DNA of 64,000 nucleotides from Bradyrhizobium iriomotense (GCF_018129405.1 NZ_JAFCLP010000003.1:248001-312000); one strand, 5' to 3'; counted from the stretch's first letter, positions 27,702 through 39,059 are shown. The notes: generated from the letters alone by a model not told the origin. Numbers and translations: made by a program.

Positions 27702-28157
27702 ATGTTTCAGCGCATCATCGACGGCATCAGTGCATCGACCGGCACGACGGTCCGGCTGACGTCGCTTGCCGCGGGCGCTGCATTCGCGCTTTTCATCACG
27801 ACATGCTTCCTCTGCGCCGCAGCCTTCATCGCAGTCCTCGAGAAATACGGTCCGGTGCAGGCCTGCCTCGCGGGTGCCGGCGTGTTCTTTCTGCTGACCC
27901 TGACCGCCGCGGTGAGCTACTGGGCGTACAAGCGGCAATTGCGGGAGGAGGCCCGCATCGCGGCCGAGCGCGCCGCGAAGTCGACGGTGCAGAGCATGCT
28001 CACCGACCCCATGCTGCTCGCCACCGGGCTGCAGATCGTCCGTGCCATCGGGGTCAAGCGGCTGTTGCCGATCCTGGCTATCGGCGGCGTCGCGCTGGGA
28101 ATCATGGCGAGCCGGGCCGGCGTCGCCGACGAAGCATCGCCAGAACCCGCCGAGTAA
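27702..28157 (+). CDS. Small membrane protein downstream of DUF883 gene (holin-X-like)
   Basis: A 151-residue protein with two adjacent transmembrane helices (about residues 22-45 and 50-72), a charged amphipathic helix (KRQLREEARIAAERAAK) and a third hydrophobic stretch near 120-138. The arrangement resembles the phage-holin-family (holin superfamily III-like) proteins that accompany DUF883 genes, but I could not confirm the family. GGAG lies 7 bases before the ATG. An 88-base gap separates it from the DUF883 gene with no terminator between. Confidence 0.75.
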   Translation: MFQRIIDGISASTGTTVRLTSLAAGAAFALFITTCFLCAAAFIAVLEKYGPVQACLAGAGVFFLLTLTAAVSYWAYKRQLREEARIAAERAAKSTVQSMLTDPMLLATGLQIVRAIGVKRLLPILAIGGVALGIMASRAGVADEASPEPAE

Positions 28158-28168
28158 CGGCTAATATC

Positions 28169-28390
28169 TCAGTCCAGCGCGCCGCTTCCGGCATCGACCA
28201 GCACCGGGCTGAACAGGCGCGAGGTCAGCGGCCCCTGCCCTTGGTCCAGATCGGTGCAGCAGCGACCGTGACCGATGGCGCAGCGCGGTCACGGAGGATA
28301 CCAGACCCGGATTCTCCGACCCGAGGGCGCTGATCGCGGAGGCGCCGGCGGCGAGCGCAAGACAGACCGTCTGCCTTTGCAGAAGTTGCG
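28169..28390 (-). pseudogene. Possible frameshifted small exported protein gene
   Basis: This is the middle of a 392-base gap with no intact gene (28158-28549). On the minus strand one frame reads TVCLALAAGASAISALGSEN, like a signal peptide, and from about 28280 a shifted frame reads CAIGHGRCCTDLDQGQGPLT and continues for about 20 codons to a TGA at 28169. Both stretches have GC-rich third positions. Together they could be a small gene broken by one frameshift, or chance open frames in GC-rich DNA. No start codon is certain. The rest of the gap shows no recognisable structure. Confidence 0.25.
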
Positions 28391-28549
28391 TCCCGGGCGG
28401 GTTAAGCGGGGGCCAGCAAATGCCGCGGCAGGCCCTGCGCAATTTTACGCCAGCCGGGACAAACCGGCCCTGCTCACGCAAACGCTACTCGGATAGGCAG
28501 GCGGTTGCCGGTAAAAGCATCATCCTGATTCCCAAAGCTATTTTACTCA

Positions 28550-29692
28550 ATGAAACCGTCCGTCAAGGCGAACCTCGCCGCATTTCAGCACGACGCCAGG
28601 CTCTATCTGACGCTCGGCATCGCCAATTGGTCCGTATTCGTCGACCATATTCCGAACAACGTCGTCAACCTGTTGACGCTGCGGAATTTCGGCTTCAGCG
28701 GCGCGGCGGACCTGTTCGTGTTCGTGGTGGGCTACGGCGTCGCCATCATCCACGGCAGGATGGCGCTGGAGCGCGGCTACGTTGTCGCGGCGACGCGCGT
28801 CTTTCGCCGTGTCTGGCGGCTCTATGCCGCCTATGTCGTGCTGTTCGTGATCTATATCGACACCATCGCCTATGTCGCCTCGCAATCGATGGCGCCGGAG
28901 ATCATCCACGAATACAACATCTCCGGGATTCTCGAGCACCCGCTGCGCATCCTGATCCGCGGCCTCGTGCTCCAGGAAGAGCCGCTGAACCTCGACCTGC
29001 TGCAACTGATGATCCCGCTTATGGCGTTCTTTCCGTTCGTGCTGTGGGGGCTGCTGCGACGGCCGAATCTGACGCTGGCGGCATCGGTCGCGCTGTACCT
29101 CGCCGCGCGCTGGTTCGACTGGAATTTCCGCGTCTATCCGGACGGTGAATGGACCTTCAATCCGCTGTGCTGGCAGATGCTGATGGTGCTGGGCGGCTGG
29201 TTCGCCGTCACAGGCGCGCCGGGGCGTGTGCTGCGCGACATGTCCTGGCTGCGCATCCTCGCCGGCGCCTACCTGGTCTTCGCGATGGCCATCACATTGA
29301 TGCGCCATTCGCCGACGCTGTCGGCCTACCTGCCCGATCTGCTCCTCAACAGCATCGCGCCGACCGACAAGGAAAATCTCGCGCCCTATCGCGTGGTCCA
29401 CTTCCTCGCCCTCGCGTTCATTGCGACCCATCTCATTCCGGCCGATCACCCCGGCCTGACATGGAGACCGCTGCAGGCGGTGATCGCATGCGGCGAGGAA
29501 TGGCTCGCGGTATTCTGCGTCGCCGTGTTCCTGTCCTTCGCCGGCCACCTCATCCTGATCACCGGGCCGAACCTGGTGCTGATGCAGGTCGCGGTGAGCA
29601 TCACCGGCTTCGCCGCGATGACCGGGCTCGCCTACTACATCGCCTGGTCGAAACGGCAGGATCTGCCGGCAGCCCTGCGGCAGAAGGCCTAG
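28550..29692 (+). CDS. OpgC family membrane acyltransferase
   Basis: A 380-residue integral membrane protein of about ten helices, of the OpgC/MdoC branch of acyltransferase 3. Supporting features are the early FVDHIPNNVVNLLTLRNFGFSGAADLFVFV block and FNPLCWQMLMVLGGWFA in the middle. OpgC succinylates osmoregulated periplasmic glucans in E. coli. In Bradyrhizobium the cyclic beta-glucans carry other substituents, so the exact donor is open. The stop codon coincides with the start of a family C repeat. A TetR regulator gene follows on the same strand. Confidence 0.85.
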   Translation: MKPSVKANLAAFQHDARLYLTLGIANWSVFVDHIPNNVVNLLTLRNFGFSGAADLFVFVVGYGVAIIHGRMALERGYVVAATRVFRRVWRLYAAYVVLFVIYIDTIAYVASQSMAPEIIHEYNISGILEHPLRILIRGLVLQEEPLNLDLLQLMIPLMAFFPFVLWGLLRRPNLTLAASVALYLAARWFDWNFRVYPDGEWTFNPLCWQMLMVLGGWFAVTGAPGRVLRDMSWLRILAGAYLVFAMAITLMRHSPTLSAYLPDLLLNSIAPTDKENLAPYRVVHFLALAFIATHLIPADHPGLTWRPLQAVIACGEEWLAVFCVAVFLSFAGHLILITGPNLVLMQVAVSITGFAAMTGLAYYIAWSKRQDLPAALRQKA

Positions 29693-29794
29693 AGCGCGAT
29701 GATATCTGGATGAATCGTCATCGCGCTTTAGGTTGTTGTTTGCGCATAATCTTTTTCGGAAAACCGCTTCGCACTTTTCCGGATCATGCTTTAG
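29690..29794. repeat. Intergenic repeat, family C copy 1
   Basis: Two consecutive hairpins. One is AGCGCGATGA...TCATCGCGCT; the second is built on CGGAAAA...TTTTCCGGATCATGC. The element starts with the TAG that is the stop codon of the OpgC gene and ends TTAG. It is almost the same as the copy at 49841-49944. Confidence 0.85.
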
Positions 29795-29885
29795 AGCCAA
29801 ATCGCGCCGGCCAAAAAATCGTGCGATTCTGCTAGGCCGAAAGCGGCCGCTGCGCTATGCCGGGACTCTGCGTGAGGAGACCGGC

Positions 29886-30500
29886 GTGGCGATGGCGAAA
29901 GGCGGGGGTGAAGAAGCGGAGAGCGCGCCCCGGCGCGGCCGGCCAAGGTCGATCGAGACCACCAACGCCATCCTCGAAAGCGCCTATGCGCTGATGGCGG
30001 CCACCGGCCTTGCCGCCACCACCATCGATGCGATCGCGCGCCACTCCAGCGTGTCCAAGATGACGATCTACAAATGGTGGCCGTCGCGGGAGGCGCTGCT
30101 GATCGACGCCTTCCTCCACCATGCCGCGCAGATGCTGCCGCTGCCGCCTGCGAGCGCCGGCACGCCCGCGGCGCGCGCGCGGCGCCACGCCACCGCCTAT
30201 GCCGAAGCGCTCCAGGGCGAGTTCGGCAAGGTCCAGCTCGCCGTCATCTCAGAATGCATCTCCAAGACCGGCTCGGCCGAGCTGTTCTACGCCCGCTATC
30301 TGCAATTCCGCCGCAACGCGCTGGTGGACATGATCGCCGCGGGCCAGAAGGACGGCAGCATTCTGGCCGAGGGGCCCCCCGAGAATCTCTACGACGCGAT
30401 CTATGGCAGCCTGTTCTACCGCTACATTTTCGGCATCGCGCCGATCACACCCGGCTACGCGCGCAATCTGGTCGATCTGGTGTTGCGGCCGAAGGACTAG
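29886..30500 (+). CDS. TetR/AcrR family transcriptional regulator
   Basis: A 204-residue repressor-type regulator. The N-terminal helix-turn-helix (residues about 18-65) shows the TetR pattern ILESAYALMAATGLAATTID then VSKMTIYKWWPSREAL. The C-terminal ligand domain resembles the TetR_C (AcrR C-terminal) type with LQFRRNALVDMIAAGQKDG. GAGGAG lies 6 bases before the GTG at 29886, so I prefer it to the ATG at 29892. The gene is flanked by family C repeats. The target is unknown; the adjacent OpgC gene is a candidate. Confidence 0.88.
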   Translation: MAMAKGGGEEAESAPRRGRPRSIETTNAILESAYALMAATGLAATTIDAIARHSSVSKMTIYKWWPSREALLIDAFLHHAAQMLPLPPASAGTPAARARRHATAYAEALQGEFGKVQLAVISECISKTGSAELFYARYLQFRRNALVDMIAAGQKDGSILAEGPPENLYDAIYGSLFYRYIFGIAPITPGYARNLVDLVLRPKD

Positions 30501-30567
30501 CGCATGATCCGGACCCGAAGAGCCGCGTTGGCGCAAAGTGCGAAGCGGTTTTCCGAAACGATCATGC
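30498..30567. repeat. Intergenic repeat, family C copy 2 (inverted, short)
   Basis: A reverse-orientation copy carrying GCATGATCCGGA and TCCGAAACGATCATGC around GTGCGAAGCGG. Its first three bases are the TAG stop codon of the TetR gene. It lies between convergent genes. Confidence 0.8.
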
Positions 30568-30583
30568 CCAAGAGAGTAAGCGC

Positions 30584-32272
30584 CTATCGCACAGGCCTGA
30601 CCGGCGCCGAGATCTTGTCCGTGCGGTCGCGCTCGGTCATGTCGATCACCGTCTCCATCGGCGCGGTCAATTCGTAGACGTAGGAGACGTCGGTGAAGAA
30701 GCGCTTGGCGGTGCCCCCCAGCGCCTCGGGCGCGACGCGATCGAGCAGGATCAGGCCGAAATCGGAATCGGGCCGGCGCGTCGCCTCGCTGGTGTTGAAT
30801 TCCTCCCAGCGGAAATGGAAGACCTCTTCGGGCGCATCGCCCGTCACCGTCCAGTTGGCGGTGATGTGCGGATGCTTGCCGACCAGCGACAGGCCCTCGT
30901 CGGAATGCGAGGCGAGCTCGAAGAACAGCAGCGACAGGCTCTGCGCGGCGCGCGCGCTGACCGCGATATCGGGGCCGGTGACGGCGATCCGATCGGCATG
31001 CGGAATCGCGCGCGCCTCGAACAAGCCCTTCAGCTTGACGCCCTGCCACTGGCTCTCGCTGAGCAGCGAGACCACGTTGGACATGGCGTGGATGCGGCCG
31101 ATCAGCAGTTCGCGCGCGACGTCGATGTCCGAGCCATGGCGCAGCGTGCGGGTCACGATCGACTGGATCACGGCCAGGATGTTCTTCACGCGGTGATTCA
31201 GCTCGTCGATGACGGCGGTCAGGCGGCGCTCGAAGCCGATCCGCACCTGGATCTCCCGGCTGAGCCGCAGATTGTTGTAGGCGACATAGCCGAACAGGCC
31301 GCACACCATCGCGGTGATGGCAAAACCGATCGCCGCAACGATGATCGCGGTCTGCTCGGCGCGGCGCGCCGAATTGGTCTTCGCGTAATAGCCGAGCTGC
31401 CAGTCACGGCCGCCGAAGCTCACCGTGCGTGTCGCCGACGGCGGCGGGCCGTCCGCGCCCATGCGCGTGGAGACAACGCCCTGGTCGTTGGCGACGAGCT
31501 CGCCGCCCTCCTTGCGCGGATCCCTGAGCGCGACCGAGAACAACGACATGTCGTCATTGGTCAGCATCAGCGTGGCAAGCTCATACGAGAACGTGACGAA
31601 CCCGGCCGGCTCCGTTGCCCCCTCGGGAATGACGGGCGCAGCCACGATGACGCCGATCGGGCCGTTCCCGCGCAGCAGCGGCACCGGGTCGGAAGCAACC
31701 GATCGCTTCTCGATCCTGGCCCGGGCGAGCATCGCGCTGCGCACCGGATCCTGGTCATAGCTGCGGCCGGGCAATGCCTTGGTCTCGTCACTGCGCGGCT
31801 CGAGGTCCATCAGGACGTCGATCGGATGGGTGAGGCTCGCGGGGGCGATGGGCTTGTCGCTGTAGTCACGGATCTGTGGCTTCGGAAAGCCGGCCGCCGC
31901 GATCGCCGCCTGCGCCGCGGCGAGCTCGTTCGGCTGGAGCCGGGCAACCCAGCCGGCCACGACGAAATCGGTCTTGAACGCGTAGATCGCCGAGCGCAGC
32001 GGCTCCAGCATGTTGGGCTTGAGCACCGAGGGCGCGCGGAACAGGCCTGAGGCGACACGCGCGAGCAGCTCGCGCTCGGTGAGCCGGTCCTGAACCAGGC
32101 TTGCATGGACGTCGATCGCCCGCGCGAGCGCGATCCGGTCCAGTGCCAGCTCCTGATCGTGGACGCGATAGGCCGCAAGCCCGGAAAGCAGGGCTCCGAG
32201 CAGAGCGATGAAGCCGATGATGAAACCCAGCCGGACCACGCGACTACTCAGACGGAAGCGGGAGGTCGGCAA
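30584..32272 (-). CDS. CHASE-domain sensor histidine kinase, HWE family
   Basis: A 562-residue membrane kinase with TM1 at about residues 13-33, a periplasmic CHASE-type sensor (about 70-260) and TM2 at 308-330. The HWE phosphoacceptor segment ELNHRVKNILAVIQ has His360. The ATPase part keeps the HWE tryptophan (FRWEE) and a glycine box (DFGLILLDRVAPEALGG). The N box, normally HELATNAxKYG, reads FELASHSDEGL and lacks the usual Asn, so catalytic activity is doubtful. The start is TTG at 32272; a GTG at 32239 is an alternative. No response regulator is adjacent. Confidence 0.88.
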   Translation of the reverse strand: MPTSRFRLSSRVVRLGFIIGFIALLGALLSGLAAYRVHDQELALDRIALARAIDVHASLVQDRLTERELLARVASGLFRAPSVLKPNMLEPLRSAIYAFKTDFVVAGWVARLQPNELAAAQAAIAAAGFPKPQIRDYSDKPIAPASLTHPIDVLMDLEPRSDETKALPGRSYDQDPVRSAMLARARIEKRSVASDPVPLLRGNGPIGVIVAAPVIPEGATEPAGFVTFSYELATLMLTNDDMSLFSVALRDPRKEGGELVANDQGVVSTRMGADGPPPSATRTVSFGGRDWQLGYYAKTNSARRAEQTAIIVAAIGFAITAMVCGLFGYVAYNNLRLSREIQVRIGFERRLTAVIDELNHRVKNILAVIQSIVTRTLRHGSDIDVARELLIGRIHAMSNVVSLLSESQWQGVKLKGLFEARAIPHADRIAVTGPDIAVSARAAQSLSLLFFELASHSDEGLSLVGKHPHITANWTVTGDAPEEVFHFRWEEFNTSEATRRPDSDFGLILLDRVAPEALGGTAKRFFTDVSYVYELTAPMETVIDMTERDRTDKISAPVRPVR

Positions 32273-32542
32273 TAAACACGGAGCATATGAACGCCGCTCG
32301 AACGGCCATGTGCCGAAACAGGGTGAACCCCAATGGCGGAGATAATGGAGGAGGAGGCATCAGTACGCAACTTGGGTCGCCTGAAAAGCTTAATCCGCCC
32401 GGCCGGCCGAGGGTCCGGCCGGGGTGGAGTTGCCCCGGGCACCGGAGGTATTCAATCGCCGTGTCCGAAATTTGTTCCGCAAGGCGCAGCCCTGCCCCAG
32501 GCGTTAACGGCGAAAACCGCCTGCGCCAAGTCGTCGCGTCGG

Positions 32543-33166
<624 letters not shown>

Positions 33167-33181
33167 AGATTCTTCCCTATC

Positions 33182-33303
33182 GTCGTCCTGGCGAAAGCCA
33201 GGACCCATTACCACCGAACTCGGTTGTCGCGGTGAACTGTGGCCGCGGCCGTCCATAACCACAAGCATTCGTGGTAATGGGTCCTGGCTTTCGCCAGGAC
33301 GAC
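33182..33303. repeat. Nested palindromic repeat, family A copy 4, inside the urease operon
   Basis: 27-base perfect inverted arms at 33182-33208 and 33277-33303 with a 68-base core, inserted between ureF (stop at 33326) and ureG (start at 33166), genes expected to be cotranscribed. Confidence 0.9.
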
Positions 33304-33325
33304 GGCGGAGTGTGACGCAGCACGC

Positions 33326-34048
33326 TCACGACCTGAACAGCCGCGTATATTGCGTCTCGTGCCGCAGGCTGGCGAGATCGGCGCGGAACGTGGCGCTGCC
33401 GAGATCGTCCAATGTCGCATTCAGCGCACGATTGGCGGTGGCGGCCACCGCTGCTTCCAGCCGCACCAGCACGCGCTGGCTGTCGGTCTGGCCGAGCGGA
33501 ATGAGGCGGCTGGCCGCCGAGATCCAGTTCGAGACCAGCGCATGCAGGAAGGCGTGCAGCGTCGGCGCCAGCGGCACGCCGTGCATAGCTGCGACCACAC
33601 CGACGGCGACGGGATAGACCAGTGGCGTTCTGCATGCGGCAACCATGGCATCCAGGCCTTCCGCATCCCACGCGGCGCGGGAGATATCGATGAAGGCGCG
33701 GCCCTGCGAAGCCGTCTCCAGCTGCCTCTCGCGCGACGGCACGAAAGCGCTCGCGAGTTCCGCGATGTCGCGCAAGGAGGTCTCCTCGCCCGCTTCCGTG
33801 GCGCGATAGGCCTGGACCAGGAAGATCGCATCGCAGAAGCCCGAGCCGTCGCCGAGCATCGCATCGAGCCAGTCCGCGAGCGTCGCGATGTCGACGATGT
33901 CGCCCGCCTCGACGGCCCATTCGATGCCGCTGGAATAGGAGAAACCGCCGACGGGGAACGACGGCGACAGCCAGGTCATCAGCCGGTACAGCGCCGCCGC
34001 CTCGCGTTCGGCGAGGTCACCGGTACCGACAGGCTCATTTGTGGTCAT
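33326..34048 (-). CDS. ureF: Urease accessory protein UreF
   Basis: A 240-residue all-helical chaperone that bridges UreD and UreG during nickel insertion. The family's [21 protein letters not shown] block is at residues 22-42, with a [19 protein letters not shown] helix near 145. The ATG at 34048 lies inside the final codons of ureE (14-base overlap), so translation is coupled. ATG 34054 is an alternative two residues longer. Confidence 0.95.
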   Translation of the reverse strand: MTTNEPVGTGDLAEREAAALYRLMTWLSPSFPVGGFSYSSGIEWAVEAGDIVDIATLADWLDAMLGDGSGFCDAIFLVQAYRATEAGEETSLRDIAELASAFVPSRERQLETASQGRAFIDISRAAWDAEGLDAMVAACRTPLVYPVAVGVVAAMHGVPLAPTLHAFLHALVSNWISAASRLIPLGQTDSQRVLVRLEAAVAATANRALNATLDDLGSATFRADLASLRHETQYTRLFRS

Positions 34049-34670
34049 GAGCATGCTTGTGGCCGTGGTGATGGTCGGGATGGTCGCAATGCTCGTCGTG
34101 GTGATGGTGGTGCTCGTGGCCATGATCATGCGCGGCTTGATCATGATGATGGTGGTCATGGCCGTGATGATCATGGTGATCGTGATCGTGATGTGAATGA
34201 CCATGGTGCGCATGGTCGTCGTGCCCATGCGCGTGACCGGCGTCGGCATAGGCGCCGCCTTCGGGATCGAACGGCGCCTCGATCTCGATCACGCGCGCGC
34301 CGAGGCCTTTCACCATGGCCTCGATGACATGGTCGCGGCGGATGCGCAGGCTCTTGGCCATGATCTGCGTCGGCAGGTGGCGGTTGCCGAGATGCCAGCC
34401 GACGCGGATGAGATGATGCGGATCGCGGCCGCGGATCTCGAGCAGCGGCTCCGGCGCCGCGACCACCTCGACCAGCCTTCCGTCCTCCAGCACCAGCGCA
34501 TCGCCGCCGCGGAGCGCGACGGCGTTCTCCAGGTCGAGCAGGAATTCGAGGCCGCGCGTCCCCGTCATTGCCATGCGGCGGCGGTGCCGATCGTCGAAAT
34601 CGAGCACGACCGTGTCCGCCGGCGCCTCCGTAAAGCGGTGTTGTCCCCTGACCTGCGTCGCCCGGATCAT
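34035..34670 (-). CDS. ureE: Urease nickel metallochaperone UreE with long His-rich tail
   Basis: A 211-residue nickel donor to the urease assembly complex. Residues 1-75 are the peptide-binding domain and 76-140 the metal-binding domain, with the conserved [12 protein letters not shown] (His in GNRH). The last 68 residues are a His/Asp/Gly tail with about 36 histidines and one Cys, much longer than the His tail of Klebsiella UreE, suggesting nickel storage as well as delivery. It overlaps ureF at its 3' end. Confidence 0.96.
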   Translation of the reverse strand: MIRATQVRGQHRFTEAPADTVVLDFDDRHRRRMAMTGTRGLEFLLDLENAVALRGGDALVLEDGRLVEVVAAPEPLLEIRGRDPHHLIRVGWHLGNRHLPTQIMAKSLRIRRDHVIEAMVKGLGARVIEIEAPFDPEGGAYADAGHAHGHDDHAHHGHSHHDHDHHDHHGHDHHHHDQAAHDHGHEHHHHHDEHCDHPDHHHGHKHAHDHK

Positions 34671-34683
34671 GCGTCTTACCTCT

Positions 34684-34983
34684 TTACCGTGTCTCGACCT
34701 TCTCGGGCGTGATGTATTCGATCTTCGGCGGCGCCGTGAAGCATTTGACGGCGACCCGGCCGAACGTCTTCATGTGCTCGGCGGCGCGATGCGGTCCCAG
34801 CGCCTCCATGTTCTCCCACTGCTCGACGAACACCATCTTGGCGGGATCGGTGACGCTTTCGTGCAAATCATAGGCGATGTTGCCGGGCTCCTTCCGCGTC
34901 TCCTTGATGCAGGCGATGGCGGCTGCAATGAATTCGGCGCGCGTCTCGGGCTTGATGGTCAGGGTGGCGACGACGTAGATCAC
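34684..34983 (-). CDS. ABM-domain putative quinol monooxygenase
   Basis: A 99-residue dimeric alpha-beta barrel protein of the antibiotic biosynthesis monooxygenase family (YgiN-like): [33 protein letters not shown] and HMKTFGRV are typical positions. Such proteins act on quinols or other small aromatics or only bind them. It lies between ureC and ureE (13 bases before ureE's start in transcription order), so it should be cotranscribed with urease. No link between this family and urease is established. Confidence 0.88.
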   Translation of the reverse strand: MIYVVATLTIKPETRAEFIAAAIACIKETRKEPGNIAYDLHESVTDPAKMVFVEQWENMEALGPHRAAEHMKTFGRVAVKCFTAPPKIEYITPEKVETR

Positions 34984-35125
34984 GAGAAATCCTCCCGGCT
35001 TTTCTTCTAAAGGTTACGATACCGGGCGGGACATTAGACCAGGCGGGACCGAACGCAACACCGGAAAAGCCGTCCCCGGACGCGCACTCAAGCCATATTC
35101 CGGGGACATGCGTCGAGGCGCTATT

Positions 35126-36841
<1,716 letters not shown>

Positions 36842-36875
36842 CACAAGCCCCGTTTGCGATTGAACTGTTGGCTGC

Positions 36876-37415
36876 TCACAGCAAGGCCCTCGCTGTTTTC
36901 ACGGCATCATCGAATTTCGTATCGAGCCACGCATTGCCGCCGCGGCAACCCGCCACGACCTGCGTGGCCCAGTCGCTGTAGTCGGCGAGGTCGTCGCGCT
37001 CTTCAGTGGTCGGATCGGTATGAATGCGCGTGCCAATATTGCTGATCTTGTCGGCGATCTTGATCAGCTTGGCGCCGGGGGACTTGTGCGGCGCGTCCTC
37101 GATCTGCTTCTGCCGCCGCTTTGCCTTCGGCAAGCTCATGTCGTCGGTGCACTCGGCAACGAGCGAGGCGATACGCTCGGAAAATCTCTGCGCGAGCTCC
37201 TCGCGTGTGGTGTCGGTGTCCTCGATTGTGTCGTGCAGCCAGCCGGCTGCGACCAGCTCGGCATCGGCGCCATCGGTCGCGGTCGCAAGCAGGTTCGCGA
37301 CCTCGGCGAGGTGATTGATATAGGGCTCATTGCCGCGCCCCTTGCGCGCCATGCCGTTGTGGCGGTGCGCGGCGAGGTCTGCGGCTTCCGAGACGAGGCG
37401 GATTGGCGGGAGCAT
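36876..37415 (-). CDS. Small alarmone hydrolase-like HD protein (Mesh1/SpoT-type)
   Basis: A 179-residue stand-alone HD hydrolase. The order of motifs is that of the (p)ppGpp hydrolase domain: [12 protein letters not shown] (His35), HDTIEDT (His61-Asp62 and Glu65-Asp66), LVAECTDD, and KIADKISN (Asp122). There is no synthetase, TGS or ACT domain, so it resembles Mesh1-type small alarmone hydrolases. It lies between ureB and ureC, in the same direction, with gaps of 57 and 34 bases. Activity on ppGpp is predicted, not proven. A near-consensus stress promoter lies just upstream. Confidence 0.88.
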   Translation of the reverse strand: MLPPIRLVSEAADLAAHRHNGMARKGRGNEPYINHLAEVANLLATATDGADAELVAAGWLHDTIEDTDTTREELAQRFSERIASLVAECTDDMSLPKAKRRQKQIEDAPHKSPGAKLIKIADKISNIGTRIHTDPTTEERDDLADYSDWATQVVAGCRGGNAWLDTKFDDAVKTARALL

Positions 37416-37439
37416 GGGAAATACCTCCGTTTCCGCCTC

Positions 37440-37464
37440 AACCGTGCCGCGCCATGCTCGTTCC
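37440..37464 (-). promoter_or_regulatory. Near-consensus EcfG-type promoter before the alarmone hydrolase gene
   Basis: On the minus strand GGAAC (37464-37460), 16-base spacer, GGTT (37443-37440) in place of CGTT. Transcription would start about 17 bases before the gene's ATG. It lies wholly in the 57-base ureB gap. Confidence 0.4.
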
Positions 37465-37472
37465 TGTGGAGC

Positions 37473-37778
37473 TCACAGCTTCCCCATGACATCGCCGCGG
37501 AAGCCGTAGATCGTCTTCTTGCCGGCCAGCGCGACGAGCTGGACGTCGCGGGTCTGGCCGGGCTCGAAGCGGACGGCGGTGCCGGCGGCGATGTCGAGGC
37601 GCATGCCGCGGGCCTTCTTGCGGTCGAACTTCAGCGCAGGGTTGGTCTCGAAGAAATGATAGTGCGAGCCGACCTGGATCGGGCGGTCACCGGTGTTGGC
37701 CACCGTCAGCGTCACGGTCTTGCGGCCGGCATTGAGCTCGATCTCGCTGTCCTGGATGAAGAGTTCGCCGGGGATCAT
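37473..37778 (-). CDS. ureB: Urease subunit beta
   Basis: A 101-residue structural subunit of the three-part bacterial urease. The full-length family pattern is seen: [37 protein letters not shown] and [16 protein letters not shown]. It is separated from ureA by a 110-base gap that contains a family D palindromic repeat. Confidence 0.97.
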   Translation of the reverse strand: MIPGELFIQDSEIELNAGRKTVTLTVANTGDRPIQVGSHYHFFETNPALKFDRKKARGMRLDIAAGTAVRFEPGQTRDVQLVALAGKKTIYGFRGDVMGKL

Positions 37779-37790
37779 TCTATCCTCCTC

Positions 37791-37880
37791 GTCATTCTGG
37801 GGCTCGCGCAGCGAGAACCCGGAATCTCGAAACCAAAACCTCTGGATTCCGGGTTCGCCCTGCGGGCGCCCCGGAATGAC
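37791..37880. repeat. Palindromic repeat, family D copy 2, inside the urease operon
   Basis: GTCATTCTGGGG and CCCCGGAATGAC ends with CCCGGAATC/GATTCCGGG inside (here with an 18-base spacer in place of the compact palindrome of copy 1), plus GCTCGCGCAGCGAG and GCCCTGCGGGC hairpins. It fills the gap between ureA and ureB. Confidence 0.85.
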
Positions 37881-37888
37881 GCGTGTGT

Positions 37889-38191
37889 TTACCTGATCGG
37901 CTGGTGCACGGTGACGAGCTTGGTGCCGTCCGGAAAGGTCGCCTCGACCTGGATGTCGTGGATCATCTCGGGAATTCCCGGCATCACCTGGTCGCGGGTC
38001 AAAACCTGCGCTCCGGATTGCATCAGCTCGGCGACGGTGCGGCCGTCGCGGGCGCCCTCGAGAATGAAATCGGAGATGATCGCGATCGCCTCGGGATGAT
38101 TGAGCTTGACGCCGCGGTCCAACCTGCGGCGCGCCACGATCGCCGCCATCGAGATCAGAAGCTTGTCCTTTTCGCGGGGAGACAGATTCAT
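37889..38191 (-). CDS. ureA: Urease subunit gamma
   Basis: A 100-residue structural subunit with the standard sequence [38 protein letters not shown] and the C-terminal VTVHQPIR. Subunits A, B and C are separate genes, as in most bacteria. Confidence 0.97.
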   Translation of the reverse strand: MNLSPREKDKLLISMAAIVARRRLDRGVKLNHPEAIAIISDFILEGARDGRTVAELMQSGAQVLTRDQVMPGIPEMIHDIQVEATFPDGTKLVTVHQPIR

Positions 38192-38228
38192 GCGAAATCT
38201 CTTCCGTTCAACACGTCAATTCAGCCAG

Positions 38229-39059
38229 TCAGTTCAGCCAGAGCCGCGGCAACGCCGCGCCGGTGCGCGCCAGCACGGCCATCATGTCGGCGCGCAGGCG
38301 GGCCGCATCTTGGGCACAGAACCGCGCCATTGCAAAGCCATTCCATGCCGAGATTCCGACCTCGCCGGAGAAAGACTCCGACGCTTCCCGGATGCGCTCG
38401 ACCAATGCCTCGTCACCGGGCACGATCAGGGCCGTGCCGATCGCCGCGCCACCCTTGGCCACGGCCGATCGCGCGAGCTTGGCACCGATGTTGCCGTCGA
38501 GCCTGACCGTCTCGGCGAACACCACTCTGCCGCCGCGGCGCATTCGCCAGCGGTCGACGAACTCGCCCTGCTCCATCCGCTCGCCCATGGCGGTACGGCC
38601 GAACACGACGATCTCGCAAAGCAGGAGCGAGGCGGCCTCGTCGAGCTCGATATCGAAGCGACGCTGCACGCGGGCACGGTCGAACAGGATGGTCTCCTGC
38701 GGAAGCCAGGACAAATGCGCCCCCGCGCCGGCCTTCAGCGAGATATTGAGCTGCGCCGCCGGGCCCGGCGCGCGGTAGACCTTTTCCGCCGCCGCCGTGG
38801 TCAGCGTCAGCCGCGCGCGATCCGCCGCCGATATCTCGATATCGAAGCGATCGCCGCCGGCAACGCCGCCGGCGGTGTTGACAAATACGCCGGACAGGCC
38901 CTGATCTTCCGGCGAGGGAAAGCGAACGCGGAGCGAGCCGGATTCATGCAAGGCGCCGCGCCGCGTCACGCCATCGTGCGCATGCACGTCGAACCGCACC
39001 GCGCCACGGGCGCGGTTGGCTTCGAATATCGTGGACGTGTCTGACAGTTCGCTGCGCAT
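38229..39059 (-). CDS. ureD: Urease accessory protein UreD
   Basis: A 276-residue scaffold protein (UreD/UreH) that binds apo-urease and recruits UreF and UreG. The family signature GVFVNTAGGVAGGDRFDIEI is near residue 78, followed by TTAAAEKVYR and LPQETILFDRARV. First of the ure genes after urtE, 36 bases downstream of its stop, so urea import and hydrolysis appear to be one unit. Confidence 0.95.
   Translation of the reverse strand: MRSELSDTSTIFEANRARGAVRFDVHAHDGVTRRGALHESGSLRVRFPSPEDQGLSGVFVNTAGGVAGGDRFDIEISAADRARLTLTTAAAEKVYRAPGPAAQLNISLKAGAGAHLSWLPQETILFDRARVQRRFDIELDEAASLLLCEIVVFGRTAMGERMEQGEFVDRWRMRRGGRVVFAETVRLDGNIGAKLARSAVAKGGAAIGTALIVPGDEALVERIREASESFSGEVGISAWNGFAMARFCAQDAARLRADMMAVLARTGAALPRLWLN

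Noticed and set aside
28161-28481. 106-codon minus-strand frame as an intact gene
   Set aside because: The second half loses coding-like composition exactly where another frame gains it; kept only as a possible frameshifted remnant.
32450-32500. GGAAC-N16-GATT on the minus strand upstream of ureG as a stress promoter
   Set aside because: Two mismatches in the -10 box; too weak to list.
34040-34245. Tandem CAT/CAC-rich tract as a possible repeat or CRISPR-like array
   Set aside because: It encodes the His-rich tail of UreE; no spacers or regular unit length.
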